From contig CP185379.1 in the NCBI GenBank assembly GCA_049177215.1, positions 1,612,001 to 1,676,000 of the forward strand: 64,000 bases of DNA. The letters run 5' to 3'. The notes beneath the pieces are model-generated. The model was not told the DNA's origin and ran no database searches. It was given only the letters and a program-made list of their open reading frames with translations. Positions within the stretch are counted from its first letter, which is position 1, and the number at the start of each line of letters is the position of its first letter. This document shows positions 17,815-26,958 of this stretch, in pieces. The DNA is from Pollutiaquabacter aromativorans (GTDB taxonomy: Bacteria > Bacteroidota > Bacteroidia > AKYH767-A > 2013-40CM-41-45). The translations under genes were made by a program, and so were the position numbers.

Positions 17815-19803
17815 ATGATGAAAAAACTCTACACCCTCGCGCTGCTGACCTGCTGCTACCTGCTGACCGGTTCCGCTTTCGCTCAGCTCCCGAACCTTCG
17901 GGGGATCTACGTGAATCAATTCAGCTCCATCCTCGGCAATACCGCCAAGGAAGACAGCCTTTTCAAGTACGCGCAAGACAGCTCGTTCAACTACCTGGCG
18001 TTTTACGACCTGCATTCCTTTGACCTGACGAATACGACCAAAGCCAATCAACTGGCTTCGTTCCTGCGTCGTGGTCGTGAACAATACGGTATTCCGTACA
18101 TGGGTGCCGTGGGCGAATCCTGGAACTTCTTCGTGAACAAAATGAAGCCGTACCAGAACAGCCGGTCGAACGTGAACGAACGTTTCAATGTCTTCAACGT
18201 GGAATTCGAATTCTGGACCAGTTCATCCGTGAATTCTGGCGGATACTATTGTACCCAGTATCTGCAACCTGCAGGATGCAACTGCGATACCGCCGGGGCT
18301 TTTAAATTCTACAAAGACCTCCTCCGTAAAGTAGACTCCCTGGCCACTTCGCTGAACGTCCTTTCCGAAACCTATGTAGGCTGGTTCAATGCAGGACAGG
18401 CAAAAGAACTCCAACCGCTGGTTGACCGTATCCTGGTGCATGCCTACCGGCTTGATCCTTCCTCCGTCTTTGGTTACAGCAAGACGCGACTGGGTTATCT
18501 CGCAGGAAACAACCTCCCGGTGAATGTCGTACCGATCTTCTCTTCCGAACCCGATTTCATGGGCAGTGGCTGGATCCAGTCGCATGCGCAGATCGAAGCT
18601 TACAACAAATACCTGACTGATTACAACGCAGACAACTCCGCCTGGAAAGCGCACATCAACCTTCAGGGATACCAATGGTTCTGCTACGGCTATATGCCGA
18701 AACCCGTCCCCGGTACCGGTGGTGCCACCACGACCTTCAATCCGATCATTACCGCCAGTGGCAGTACCAGCTTCTGCATCGGTGGCGGCGTAGGTTTGGC
18801 TGCGAGCACGGGCGACAGCTACCTCTGGTCCAACGGCGCAACCACGCCATCCATTTCGGTATCCACGGCCGGAACCTATACCTGTCGGGTTACCAAAGCA
18901 GGTGTCTCCGCGACCACTCCGGCGGTGACCGTTACAGTCTTCAATGCCCCGAGTGTCGTGATGACGGTCGGCGCGCCGCTTTCGGCCAGTGTACCGCTGA
19001 CCGCGAACGCGGCTGCGGGAAGCGGAACGATCAGCAGCTACCAGTGGTTGCTCAATGGAAGCACGATCGGGAACGCGATCGGCGCGGGCTATGACGCGAC
19101 GGCTTCCGGCAACTACAGTGTGCGGGTGACCAACAGCAATGGTTGCTCCGCAACATCGGCAAGCCAGTCGGTCTCCGTACCCGTAACCGTTGCCTGTCAG
19201 TTGACCGCTCCCAGCGGCCTCACCTCTACCATCCTCTCCTCTACCAGCGTGAAGGTCACCTGGAACGCCGTTTCGCAATGTGATACCATCGTGGTCCGCT
19301 ACAAGCGGGAAGGCACCAATACGTACAACTATATCCGGATGCCGTACAGCAACCAGACCTCGACCACCATCAACAACCTGACGGCCGGCGCGCGTTATTC
19401 CTGGCGCGTAAAAACGGTTTGCGGCACCACTTCGAGTTCGTATTCGAGCAAGAAGTACTTCACGCCGATGAACGCATCCGAACTCCCGCACAACGAACTG
19501 GCGCTTCGCCGGCTCGACGATGGCACCGAACTCGAGTCGCGTGAACTGGGCATCGATCTCTCCGTTTATCCGAATCCTGCCGACTACCAGGTGAAACTGT
19601 ACTTCCTTGCCGAGGAAGAGGCAAACGCGCAAGTCGACATCTTTGACCTCAACGGAAGAATCGTCCTGAGTCAGCAAGTCCAGTCGGTCGAAGGCGACAA
19701 CTTCGTGATGCTGGAAACCAGCCAACTGCTGCCCGGACTGTATGTAGTGAGCGTCCGCACCACCGACACATTCTACTCGGCCCGCCTGAGCGTGAACCAT
19801 TGA
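17815..19803 (+). CDS. Secreted protein: unknown barrel-like N-terminal domain, Ig-like repeats, FN3, type A T9SS domain
   Basis: 662 aa from ATG 17815 (a second ATG follows at 17818). The signal peptide ends in GSAFAQ. Residues about 25-300 form a domain I cannot name; alternating strand/helix segments (LRGIYV, FNYLAFYDLHSFDL, IPYMGAVGES, FNVEFEFW, LSETYVGWF, DRILVHAYR, VVPIFSSEPDFMG, LQGYQWFCYGYMP) suggest a TIM-barrel hydrolase-like fold with conserved Glu in FNVEFEFW and FSSEPDF. Then come two Ig-like domains (one with SYLWSNGATTPSISVSTAG), a fibronectin type III-like domain (APSGLTSTILSSTSVKVTWN) and an 80-residue type A T9SS sorting domain (VYPNPADYQVKLYF). The neighbour at 20168 is a paralogue. 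Confidence 0.75.
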   Translation: MMKKLYTLALLTCCYLLTGSAFAQLPNLRGIYVNQFSSILGNTAKEDSLFKYAQDSSFNYLAFYDLHSFDLTNTTKANQLASFLRRGREQYGIPYMGAVGESWNFFVNKMKPYQNSRSNVNERFNVFNVEFEFWTSSSVNSGGYYCTQYLQPAGCNCDTAGAFKFYKDLLRKVDSLATSLNVLSETYVGWFNAGQAKELQPLVDRILVHAYRLDPSSVFGYSKTRLGYLAGNNLPVNVVPIFSSEPDFMGSGWIQSHAQIEAYNKYLTDYNADNSAWKAHINLQGYQWFCYGYMPKPVPGTGGATTTFNPIITASGSTSFCIGGGVGLAASTGDSYLWSNGATTPSISVSTAGTYTCRVTKAGVSATTPAVTVTVFNAPSVVMTVGAPLSASVPLTANAAAGSGTISSYQWLLNGSTIGNAIGAGYDATASGNYSVRVTNSNGCSATSASQSVSVPVTVACQLTAPSGLTSTILSSTSVKVTWNAVSQCDTIVVRYKREGTNTYNYIRMPYSNQTSTTINNLTAGARYSWRVKTVCGTTSSSYSSKKYFTPMNASELPHNELALRRLDDGTELESRELGIDLSVYPNPADYQVKLYFLAEEEANAQVDIFDLNGRIVLSQQVQSVEGDNFVMLETSQLLPGLYVVSVRTTDTFYSARLSVNH

Positions 19804-19822
19804 TCGCCAAACGAATCCATCC

Positions 19823-19850
19823 AAAAAGCCCGGGAAATCCCGGGCTTTTT
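19823..19850. terminator. Bidirectional intrinsic terminator
   Basis: A-run, GCCCGGGA stem, AAA loop, TCCCGGGC and a T-run: a perfect rho-independent terminator beginning 20 nt after the stop of the secreted protein gene. The flanking A5 and T5 make it symmetrical. Confidence 0.9.
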
Positions 19851-20167
19851 GCTTTTCCCCAAATTTTAACATTTCGAGTTATCAACACACCAAGTGGTCG
19901 AGTTTCATTTTTCTTCCAAATTGTTGTGCTTTTCAAGGAGAAAAAAGCCTTCAAATTTTTAAAAATTGGAGGTTAGGTGAACCGGGAGTCAACATCGTTA
20001 ATATCCATTTTTGCCTCAGAATCACGAGGATAAACGCTGATTATCTTCGCTCCCGCTGAATTCAGGAGGTCCGGGCATTGCGACTAACCCGGATGAGTGA
20101 TGACCGCAAGGTCAGTGGTTCGGATCAACGGAATCGGCAAACACACACACTCAGGAAAATCAACAAC
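19851..20167. other. Intergenic gap between the two paralogous secreted-protein genes
   Basis: After the terminator, about 320 nt contain no convincing gene. The first 130 nt are AT-rich (AAATTTTTAAAAATT at about 19954-19968), typical of a promoter region. A TATCTTCG element near 20042 is one base off the TAnnTTTG -7 consensus and would give a leader of about 120 nt for the gene at 20168. Confidence 0.35.
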
Positions 20168-22492
20168 ATGGTTCAATTGCTGAAGCGCATCTTTCCCCTG
20201 GTATTCGGGCTGGTACTGGGAGCAGGTTTGACAGCCAATGCACAAACGAGCAACTTCCGGTCGCTGTACCTGAAGGATGTAGACGTTTGGTGCGGCAACA
20301 CCACGACGGAGAATACCATCCTCAATTATTGTTCGGGGAATGGTTTCAACTACATCATCTTCTACGATCTGGGGTCGTTCGACTTCAGCAGCACCACCAA
20401 AAAGAACCAACTCGCCGCTTTCATGAGCCGTGCCCGTCAGAACTACGGGATCACGCAATTCGGCGCATCGGGGGAGGTTTATTCTTTCTTCCGGGATTAC
20501 ATCATTCCCTATAACAACGGCCGTACCTCCAGCGCGGAGAAATTCGAAGTATTCAATTTCGAATTCGAGTGGTGGGTATCGTCCAGCGTAGCCAGCCTCT
20601 ATTGCAGCAAGTATCTCACCCCGAACGGTTACTCCTGTGATTCCGCCGGTGCCTGGCGTTTTTCCTGGAACGAGTTCAAGAAAATCGATTCGGCAGCCGC
20701 AGCTAACGGCCGCATTTCCGAGTACTACCTGGGCTGGCCCACGACCGGACATATGCAGCAGGTGGTAAGCCGCACCGACCGGTTGTTGCTCCACGCTTAC
20801 CGTCCGACGGATGTGGACGTTTACTCTTATTCGCGCAACCGCCTGATCGACGCCGCGTCGACTTCCGCAACCGTCACCATCCTCCCGATCTTTTCTTCGG
20901 AACCCTCCTTCATGGGACCGTGGCTTGCTTCCAACTCGGTAACCAAGCCGTACACGACCTACTCCAATGCTTACCTTGCCGAAACCGGTTCCTGGAAATC
21001 GCGGATCAGCCTGCAGGGTTATACCTGGTTCCATTACGGTTATATGCCCGCCACCACGAGCGCGGTAGCTACCATTACGACCAGTGGTCCGACCACCTTC
21101 TGTTCCGGCGGCTCGGTTACACTGACGGCCAATTCAGGATCCGCTTATCTCTGGAGCCCGGGTGGACAAACCACCCGCTCGATCACGGTCAGCAGTTCGG
21201 GTTCTTATACAGTTCGCGTTACCAATGCTTCGGGCGCAAGCGCTACGTCATCGCCGGTTGTCGTTAATGCCTCCGGTACCGGTACTACGCCTACGATCAC
21301 CGCAAGCGGTCCCACGACCTTCTGTCCGGGCAGCAGTGTAACGCTCACCGCCAGTTCTGGTTCGACCTATCGCTGGTCCACCGGTGCCACTACGCAATCC
21401 ATCAACGTTACCACGTCGGGCAACTACAACGTTACGGTCACCTCGGGTGGCTGCTCCGGCACCTCATCCAATACGGCTGTTACGGTTACCTCCACCTACC
21501 CGACTCCGACGATCACCTCCAGCGGCACCACGGCCATTTGCCAGGGAACGGCGATTACGCTGACCAGCACATCGGCCAACGGTTATCTCTGGTCGAACGG
21601 CGCTACGTCGCGTTCCATCGTGGTCAGTTCAGCCGGCACGTATTGGGTACGCGCCTATGGCGGGCCGAGTTGTTTCGCACAATCGTCCAATTACACCACG
21701 ACGCTGCTTTCTCCTCCCGCAACCCCGACCATTACCGCCAGCGGATCTACAACTCTGACGGCATCGCATACGAGTGTTGTGCTGACTTCAAGCAGCGCCA
21801 ACGCCTACAACTGGTCGAACGGTTCCGCTACACGCAGCGTCACGATTACCACCCAGGGATCGTATCGTGTGACCATCACCGGATCGAACGGCTGTAAAGC
21901 CACCTCGAACGCCGTCAACGTTTCCGCGAACGGCTGCACCCCGCCGACTGCTCCTTCCATTACGTTGAGCGGATCGAACATTCTGGCCTCCGGTCAGACG
22001 GTCACATTGACATCCACGACTGCCGGCGGATACCTGTGGTCCAACGGCGCTACGACACGTTCGATTACGGTGAGCACGGCCGGAACCTATTCGGTACGCG
22101 CTTACAGTGGCGGTAACTGCTTCTCGACCTCACTTCCGGTCTCCGTCTATGTCGTACAATCACTGCCCCCGGTTCCGACGGGCAACGACCCGATGATCAG
22201 CGACGCGCTGCGACTCAATCCGGATCAGGTCAGCACCGGCAGGAACATGATCGCGTTCCCCAACCCGGCGGCCGACCTTTTGCAAATCGACTTTGAAAGC
22301 GTGAACGAATCCGAGAATTTCCTGATCTCGCTGATCGACCTTTCGGGTCGCCAGGTGATTCGTCAGCAGGTGAATTCAATAACCGGCCTTAACCGGATTG
22401 GCCTCAACGTCGCGGACCTGCCGCGTGGGGTCTATTTCGCTTACCTGGCTGGTGACCGTACTACCGATTATGTGAAGGTGGTTCTTCAGTAA
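20168..22492 (+). CDS. Secreted paralogue: same N-terminal domain, five Ig-like repeats, type A T9SS domain
   Basis: 774 aa from ATG 20168, chosen because the signal peptide MVQLLKRIFPLVFGLVLGAG...NAQ begins there; an upstream in-frame start at 20078 adds 30 non-signal residues. Residues about 28-300 match the domain of the preceding gene along their length (FNYIIFYDLGSFDF, YGITQFGASGE, FEVFNFEFEWW, ISEYYLGW, DRLLLHAYR, ILPIFSSEPSFMG, LQGYTWFHYGYMP). It then carries five tandem Ig-like repeats of about 75 residues, each with ITxSGxTxxC and YLWSNGATTRSITVS-type cores, against two such domains plus FN3 in the neighbour. A type A T9SS signal (FPNPAADLLQIDF ... VYFAYLAGD) ends the protein. Probably cell-surface or released. 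Confidence 0.78.
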   Translation: MVQLLKRIFPLVFGLVLGAGLTANAQTSNFRSLYLKDVDVWCGNTTTENTILNYCSGNGFNYIIFYDLGSFDFSSTTKKNQLAAFMSRARQNYGITQFGASGEVYSFFRDYIIPYNNGRTSSAEKFEVFNFEFEWWVSSSVASLYCSKYLTPNGYSCDSAGAWRFSWNEFKKIDSAAAANGRISEYYLGWPTTGHMQQVVSRTDRLLLHAYRPTDVDVYSYSRNRLIDAASTSATVTILPIFSSEPSFMGPWLASNSVTKPYTTYSNAYLAETGSWKSRISLQGYTWFHYGYMPATTSAVATITTSGPTTFCSGGSVTLTANSGSAYLWSPGGQTTRSITVSSSGSYTVRVTNASGASATSSPVVVNASGTGTTPTITASGPTTFCPGSSVTLTASSGSTYRWSTGATTQSINVTTSGNYNVTVTSGGCSGTSSNTAVTVTSTYPTPTITSSGTTAICQGTAITLTSTSANGYLWSNGATSRSIVVSSAGTYWVRAYGGPSCFAQSSNYTTTLLSPPATPTITASGSTTLTASHTSVVLTSSSANAYNWSNGSATRSVTITTQGSYRVTITGSNGCKATSNAVNVSANGCTPPTAPSITLSGSNILASGQTVTLTSTTAGGYLWSNGATTRSITVSTAGTYSVRAYSGGNCFSTSLPVSVYVVQSLPPVPTGNDPMISDALRLNPDQVSTGRNMIAFPNPAADLLQIDFESVNESENFLISLIDLSGRQVIRQQVNSITGLNRIGLNVADLPRGVYFAYLAGDRTTDYVKVVLQ

Positions 22493-22513
22493 TCGGACAT
22501 TTTGGAAATGTAA

Positions 22514-22547
22514 ACAGCCTGCCGGATCCGGCAGGCTGTTTTTTTTT
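22514..22547 (+). terminator. Intrinsic terminator after the Ig-repeat protein gene
   Basis: ACAGCCTGCCGGATCCGGCA-type perfect stem (22514-22539) followed by nine T. It lies 21 nt after the stop codon of the plus-strand gene and abuts the stop of the convergent nuclease gene. Confidence 0.92.
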
Positions 22548-25369
22548 CAACGATTGCAGATTTCCCTGAACGGACAATACTTGCATCGATCCTCATCGTC
22601 CGTCTGCGCGAATGGAACATCCGGATCCAGTATCTCCCGGATCAACGTTCGGAGACGTTCTTCGAATTCGTTCAATTGTTCGGAGGAAAATGCCTCCCCG
22701 TCGTTAAGGTACCGTACGCCTTCCCGCATTTCACGCAGGGTAAACAACGCGGCTTTGACCGTATCGTATGCGCCGCCTTGCAATACCATCCAGGCATAGA
22801 GCGTTGCCTGAAATTGTTCCTTGGCAGCAGGATCCGAGAACAATGCTTCCGTATCGACGGTCGATTCCAGTTTTACTCGTCCGGTCTTGTAATCAATGAT
22901 GCGGACACCATCTGCGCCGCGATCCAGACGATCGATGAATCCGTGAAAATGCACGGTCCTCTTGTCATCCAACGCGAGTCGACCTTCCACCGGCTCTTCC
23001 AAGCCGAGTATTTCAAACGGCGCGTATGCTTCGTCCTTTTCCAGTATCCTGCCGGTGAGCTCTACGATGACATTCCGCAGCAGGATGTTCTTTCCTTCCA
23101 ACTGGTCGGAAGAAATGAACTCATGGTGCAGGGCTTCATCCACCTGCTCCTCTATGCGCTTCCGGAGCGCGCGTACACCTGCGGCTTCCCAGCGCTTCCC
23201 TGTCTTGTATAAATTTTGCAAGGCACGGTGCAAGACCGATCCGAAGGTCGCCGCTTCCAGGTTTTCTTCCGCTTCTTCGGTTTCCTGCAAACCGGCCACA
23301 TAGCGGAAATAGAACCGTAGCGGACATGCGATGTAGGTGCTCAACGCGGATGCGGAGAAACGGGCGGAGGCTTCCGGACGTTTTCCCGGTGCGGTGGCAT
23401 AACGTTGGAGTTTATCCAGCACATCAGCATCCTTCCGTACCGTAACCGGTAGCGGATGCACGTCCCGGATAGGTGTCGTGATCACTTTTCGTTCCCAGGA
23501 AATCGCGCCCTGACTGCGAGGCACCAACTCATGTTCGAGCTGGAGCAGGAAGCGTGATGGTTCACCGCTCGTCAGGCCCTTCGATTCGGTATTGTAAGTA
23601 AAGACCACCCGTCTCGCCCGCTGCAACATGCGATAGAAGTGGTAAGCCGAAACGGCGTGTTGCTCTTCCTGTGTCGGCAGTCGAAACGCTTTCCGGAGGT
23701 TGAACGGAATGAACGATGGATGTTGTCCTCCCGAAGGAAGGCTTTGTTCGTTCACGGAAAGCACGATGATGTTATCAAAGTCGAGCACACGGGTTTCGAG
23801 AAACCCCATCACCTGCAGACCGCTCAACGGTTCACCGGTAAAAGGAATCCTTGCCGAGTGCACGACTTCGCGGAAGAGCGTCCAGAACGTTTCGAGCGAC
23901 TGTTCGACGGGCAAGTCACGTACCAACTCCTCCAGCCTGCTGAGTTGCTTGTGGAAATGAAAGACAAATTCGGACTCCAGCCGGTGAAAGCGGAACTCCT
24001 GTTCCTGCATGGCTTCCAGCACGGCACGGAGAATCTCACGGAACCAGGCGAACAGCGCGGGCATTCCTTCGACCTTCTTGAAGAACCGGGAGAAGAACGG
24101 AGGCACGTTCTCACGCAAGACGGACTCGCTGATGCGTATCCACCGTTTGTCGCGATGACGTTGCTGCCAGTCACGCAATCCTTCCGGGTCAAGCAATCGG
24201 ACATACGGATGGCCGAGGATCTGTTCGACATCCCGGAAGTAATAACTTCCGGCATCCTCCTTACCGGACCTGCGGTTGCGCACGAGCGCGATGAGCGATT
24301 CCAGGAGGCGATACAAAGGCGTCAGCCGCAAGGGATAGCCCATCGTGACATTGATCGAGGGGAAATCTTCGGGTATCGAATACAGCACCGGAAACAGCAA
24401 GTGCTCATCGGGTAAAACGACCGCGGTGCGTTCCGGAAGAAAACCCATTTCCTTCACCCACCCGGCCAGGAGGTCTCCGGCATACTTCGCTTGTCCCACC
24501 TCCAGTGGAATGCTGGCTACTTCGAATGATTTGGGTTGACGGAGCAGATCGTCGCCCACCCAGTTACGCGGCTCCCGGAATAGCGGACTGCTGCGCAGGA
24601 AGTACCCGGCTTCCTGAGCGGGATCATCGAGGTAGTAGCGATCAGTATCCCAGTGGGTTGCGCCGATTCCCTGATCAACAAAATGTTCGATGATAGCCTC
24701 TTCGGACTTGCTTAGGGCATACAGCCCCGCGAAGATCACGGAATCGAACTCCACAGCCGGTTTCCCATCTCCCCGGAGTTGCTCCGCCGCGAGCCGGTAG
24801 GCCAATCCTTCGTATGCCTGTCCCTTATCTTGTAGCTTTTTCCGGAAGTCCCGATAAATGGGCAAGAGGTTTTTCCAGGTATGGAGAAACTCCGACTTGA
24901 TCCCTGACAACTCCCGACCGAAGAAGTTTTTCCAGAATCCTCGGAAACGCTCGAGGTCATCTTCCTCCAGAGCGAACGCGGCATCTATGCTTCGCAGATC
25001 GGATACCAGGGTGAAGATCTTCTCCGCATCCACGAGGTTTCGGTCGATCTCTTCGAAGTCACGTAACATGACTTCTCCCCAGGGATAAAACCGTTCAAAC
25101 GGCTCGTCGGGAAAATAATTCCGGTATACCGAGAACAACTCGAACAAGAGTGTCACCGAATCCGGAATGCTTGATTCGGAAAGCGACACCATGAAATCCT
25201 GAATGGCAAAAATGCGGGGCGACCAGGCAGGCCCCTGCAGCCTGGCAGCGAGTTCCTTTTTGAAAAACAGGCCTGCCCGCCGGGTCGGAAAAACCAGGGC
25301 GATACGGGACAGATCGGTCCCGTGTTGCTGCACGACTGTTTCGGCAAGTTTGGAAAGAAAGCCCTGCAT
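22547..25369 (-). CDS. AddB/RexB-like PD-(D/E)XK nuclease family protein
   Basis: 940 aa. The N-terminus (RIALVFPTRRAGLFFKKELA, then PRIFAIQDFMVSLS) is the pseudo-helicase start typical of AddB-like proteins. The C-terminal quarter is a PD-(D/E)XK nuclease: FSASALSTYIACPLRFYFRY marks its start, DGVRIIDYKTGRVKLES carries the D-x-K core, and Cys929, Cys932 and Cys938 in CKYCPFREIC with the earlier Cys of IACPLRF are the four ligands of the AddB-type 4Fe-4S cluster. It would work with an AddA-type UvrD-like helicase in double-strand break resection; no addA is in the window. Convergent with the secreted protein gene. Confidence 0.85.
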   Translation of the reverse strand: MQGFLSKLAETVVQQHGTDLSRIALVFPTRRAGLFFKKELAARLQGPAWSPRIFAIQDFMVSLSESSIPDSVTLLFELFSVYRNYFPDEPFERFYPWGEVMLRDFEEIDRNLVDAEKIFTLVSDLRSIDAAFALEEDDLERFRGFWKNFFGRELSGIKSEFLHTWKNLLPIYRDFRKKLQDKGQAYEGLAYRLAAEQLRGDGKPAVEFDSVIFAGLYALSKSEEAIIEHFVDQGIGATHWDTDRYYLDDPAQEAGYFLRSSPLFREPRNWVGDDLLRQPKSFEVASIPLEVGQAKYAGDLLAGWVKEMGFLPERTAVVLPDEHLLFPVLYSIPEDFPSINVTMGYPLRLTPLYRLLESLIALVRNRRSGKEDAGSYYFRDVEQILGHPYVRLLDPEGLRDWQQRHRDKRWIRISESVLRENVPPFFSRFFKKVEGMPALFAWFREILRAVLEAMQEQEFRFHRLESEFVFHFHKQLSRLEELVRDLPVEQSLETFWTLFREVVHSARIPFTGEPLSGLQVMGFLETRVLDFDNIIVLSVNEQSLPSGGQHPSFIPFNLRKAFRLPTQEEQHAVSAYHFYRMLQRARRVVFTYNTESKGLTSGEPSRFLLQLEHELVPRSQGAISWERKVITTPIRDVHPLPVTVRKDADVLDKLQRYATAPGKRPEASARFSASALSTYIACPLRFYFRYVAGLQETEEAEENLEAATFGSVLHRALQNLYKTGKRWEAAGVRALRKRIEEQVDEALHHEFISSDQLEGKNILLRNVIVELTGRILEKDEAYAPFEILGLEEPVEGRLALDDKRTVHFHGFIDRLDRGADGVRIIDYKTGRVKLESTVDTEALFSDPAAKEQFQATLYAWMVLQGGAYDTVKAALFTLREMREGVRYLNDGEAFSSEQLNEFEERLRTLIREILDPDVPFAQTDDEDRCKYCPFREICNR

Positions 25370-25416
25370 AGCGGAATGAAAATCGAATCGTAAATTCGGG
25401 AATAAATTTCGTTCCC

Positions 25417-25605
25417 ATGCAAAAACGTCTCGTCAGAAAAGACAAAAAGATCGCCGGAGTCTGCGGAGGGCTGGGTGAATATTTTAACCAGGATCCTGTG
25501 ATCTTCCGCATCCTGTTCGTTGCCGCTGTGCTGCTATTTGGAACGGGGGTACTGCTCTACCTTGTCATGGCCGTAATCATGCCTGACGGTGAAAAGCAAG
25601 GCTGA
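25417..25605 (+). CDS. PspC domain-containing small membrane protein
   Basis: A 62-aa protein: KDKKIAGVCGGLGEYFNQDP, then ILFVAAVLLFGTGVLLYLVMAV as one long or two short transmembrane segments, ending IMPDGEK. This is a bare PspC domain, short but complete. PspC proteins sense or respond to envelope stress in proteobacteria; in Bacteroidota such short copies are common and their role is unclear. It is divergent from the AddB-like gene (47-nt gap) and meets the next minus-strand gene 3 nt after its stop. Confidence 0.9.
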   Translation: MQKRLVRKDKKIAGVCGGLGEYFNQDPVIFRILFVAAVLLFGTGVLLYLVMAVIMPDGEKQG

Positions 25606-25608
25606 ACC

Positions 25609-26799
25609 TTATTCGATCGCATAGAAGAACCTTCCGTAAAAGGTCCTCGGCCCTTGCGTAACAGTCAGGACGTAGATTCCCGTCTGGTTCAACAAGTCGG
25701 TGGATACCGGATACCGGGTTTTATCCTTTTCCGTCGGCACTTCCCAATAGCCTACCAGGTTACCAAACAGATCGGTTAAGCGAAACTGCATGGGTAATGC
25801 TGATTCAGATGCGGTAAGAAGTTGCGGATCACGCCCTGACACCGGGTCGGTGAGCAAGGTGAATTCCGAAGAACCGGCTAGACGGACAGCCACGACTTCT
25901 GAATAGGAAGGTTCTCCCACCACCGCGTCCTCCCTGATCCGATAATAGACCCAGCCTTCCGGCAGTTCACCATCCCGCGTTGAATAGTGTTGCTGTGCGC
26001 TGCTATATCCACTGGCAGCCATGGAAGCACGGTCTTCGAAATGTACACCATCCAACGATCGTTGTACCACGAACCGAACACTACCCTCCTCCGAAGCTGT
26101 TGTCCAGGCCAGTTGGACGCTGTCGCCGTCCGGGACGGCCGTGAACCCGACCCAGGATACTGCCAGGGTACCGCCACAGGGCGATTGGATACTGCACGGA
26201 AATGAGCTGCATGGATTGGTGTTCACACAACCGTACGTATCACCCGGATTGCTGACCGGTCCGAAAAAGACCACGATTGTTCCGGATCCGGAGATGATGC
26301 CTCCATTGCCGTTTGTATAGCTACCCAGGATGGTCATGCTGCCATCGATCCTGACATTATCACTGTTGTTCCTGTTATTGAAACTGCCATTCACGAGCAG
26401 GTTTCCGGAGGCGCACACATTAACCGATGAGCCATTGTAAAAGGACAGGTTTCGGATCAACAACCATCCACAGACATACAGCGATCCACCGGAGCGTACA
26501 TCCATATCATAAGAGAAGCTGCCACTGAGGATACCTCCCGGCAGGATGTTCAGGCTACCAGTGACTGCCCCGAGCGTACCGGATCCGTTCGTCAGGTGTT
26601 TGTTCAGATTGACGACGTGCCTGATGTAGACCACGTCGGCGCCCGTAGGCGTGCAACCGCAGGAAGCCCCACCGTCGGTATATGACCAGACGGATGTACT
26701 CGTCCAGTTTCCACTGGCGCGTGTGTACACGGTTGCGGCGGTAAGGCTGGCAGTCTGGAGCACTGCCAGCATAACACCGATGAGTAATGGGCGTTTCAT
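25609..26799 (-). CDS. Secreted protein with G8-like beta-rich region and T9SS-like C-terminus
   Basis: A 396-aa protein. MKRPLLIGVMLAVLQTASLTA is a signal peptide. Residues about 22-190 begin YTRASGNWTSTSVWSYTDGG and continue with short repeated beta strands (GSLNILPGGILSGSFSYDMD, GSLYVCGWLLIRNLSFYNGS, GNLLVNGSFNNRNNS), which suggests a small right-handed beta-helix like the G8/'autotransporter-like' domains of Bacteroidota surface proteins. Residues about 210-300 look like an FN3-type domain (PDGDSVQLAWTTASEEGSVRF). The tail (TDLFGNLVGYWEV ... GIYVLTVTQGPRTFYGRFF) is compatible with a degenerate type A T9SS signal. Function unknown. Confidence 0.7.
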   Translation of the reverse strand: MKRPLLIGVMLAVLQTASLTAATVYTRASGNWTSTSVWSYTDGGASCGCTPTGADVVYIRHVVNLNKHLTNGSGTLGAVTGSLNILPGGILSGSFSYDMDVRSGGSLYVCGWLLIRNLSFYNGSSVNVCASGNLLVNGSFNNRNNSDNVRIDGSMTILGSYTNGNGGIISGSGTIVVFFGPVSNPGDTYGCVNTNPCSSFPCSIQSPCGGTLAVSWVGFTAVPDGDSVQLAWTTASEEGSVRFVVQRSLDGVHFEDRASMAASGYSSAQQHYSTRDGELPEGWVYYRIREDAVVGEPSYSEVVAVRLAGSSEFTLLTDPVSGRDPQLLTASESALPMQFRLTDLFGNLVGYWEVPTEKDKTRYPVSTDLLNQTGIYVLTVTQGPRTFYGRFFYAIE

Positions 26800-26958
26800 C
26801 GATGAAGCTGAATACCCATCAAGGTAACCGATACCAGAGGCTCCGGTGAAGCATTCACCTATTCATCTTGCATCCAGAATTTACCCGAAACCTGTTAGTT
26901 TAGGCCGAAAAGCGCCAAAATAGCTTACATTTACCGAAATTTCGGGCTCACCTTTCAA

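Noticed and set aside
18223..19872. 549-aa open frame on the minus strand opposite the Ig-repeat protein
   Set aside because: Shadow of a GC-rich gene; composition (Arg/Gly/Val-rich) and no domain; the plus-strand protein has a signal peptide and a T9SS signal.
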